From: Serilophus lunatus
Lineage: Eukaryota > Chordata > Aves > Passeriformes > Eurylaimidae
Assembly (NCBI GenBank): GCA_013399895.1
Contig: VXBA01004389.1
Coordinates: 3,410,001 to 3,474,000 of the forward strand
DNA length: 64,000 bases
Direction: 5' to 3'
Shown here: positions 1-64,000 of the stretch, one piece after another
Numbering within the stretch: the stretch's first letter is position 1
How the letters are laid out: each line of letters starts with the position of its first letter
Notes under the pieces: model-generated
Told to the model about the DNA's origin: nothing
Database searches by the model: none
What the model saw: the letters and a program-made list of their open reading frames with translations, nothing else
Made by a program: the position numbers and the translations under genes

Positions 1-64000
<64,000 letters not shown>

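Overview
This window is vertebrate genomic DNA, most likely from a bird. It is AT-rich and intron-dominated, and its recognisable interspersed repeats are CR1 non-LTR retrotransposons, several with the avian-type 3' end. I cannot name the species. One N lies at 26705, so this is an assembled sequence.

The only gene I can support is a central part of LRP1B (low-density lipoprotein receptor-related protein 1B) on the minus strand. I placed 23 internal exons by protein similarity recalled from LRP1B/LRP1, by splice sites and by phase. They run from e1 (63359-63481, most 5') to e23 (2096-2225, most 3') and sum to 3640 coding bases (about 1213 residues). Codons join across all 22 complete introns with no stop, frameshift or missing module. 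The true start, signal peptide, membrane segment and 3' end lie outside the window.

Layout in gene order (right to left): e1 is an EGF-like module closing the propeller upstream. e2-e8 encode eight LDL-receptor class A (LDLa) repeats, equivalent to ligand-binding cluster II of LRP1 (CR3-CR10). e9 encodes two EGF-like modules. e10-e13 encode a YWTD beta-propeller (third in the family order) and e14 its EGF-like module. e15-e19 encode the fourth propeller and e20 its EGF-like module. e21-e23 start the fifth propeller. LDLa repeats bind ligands through calcium-caged acidic loops; propeller-EGF units are associated with ligand release at endosomal pH. Together this is the middle of a large extracellular endocytic receptor.

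Introns range from 251 to 6807 bp. They hold five avian-type CR1 fragments, one older amniote CR1/L3-like fragment, simple repeats, a G-run, two short tandem duplications and several moderately GC-rich patches I could not identify. I found no RNA gene, promoter, CRISPR array or mobile element with intact coding capacity.

I see no undescribed biological system. The most notable points are a non-canonical GC-AG intron at 52231-53150, a 23-nt U tract abutting one 3' splice site, a G-quadruplex-type G-run and a 171-codon open frame antisense to the gene. Paralogue comparisons rest on recalled sequences, since no alignment could be run.
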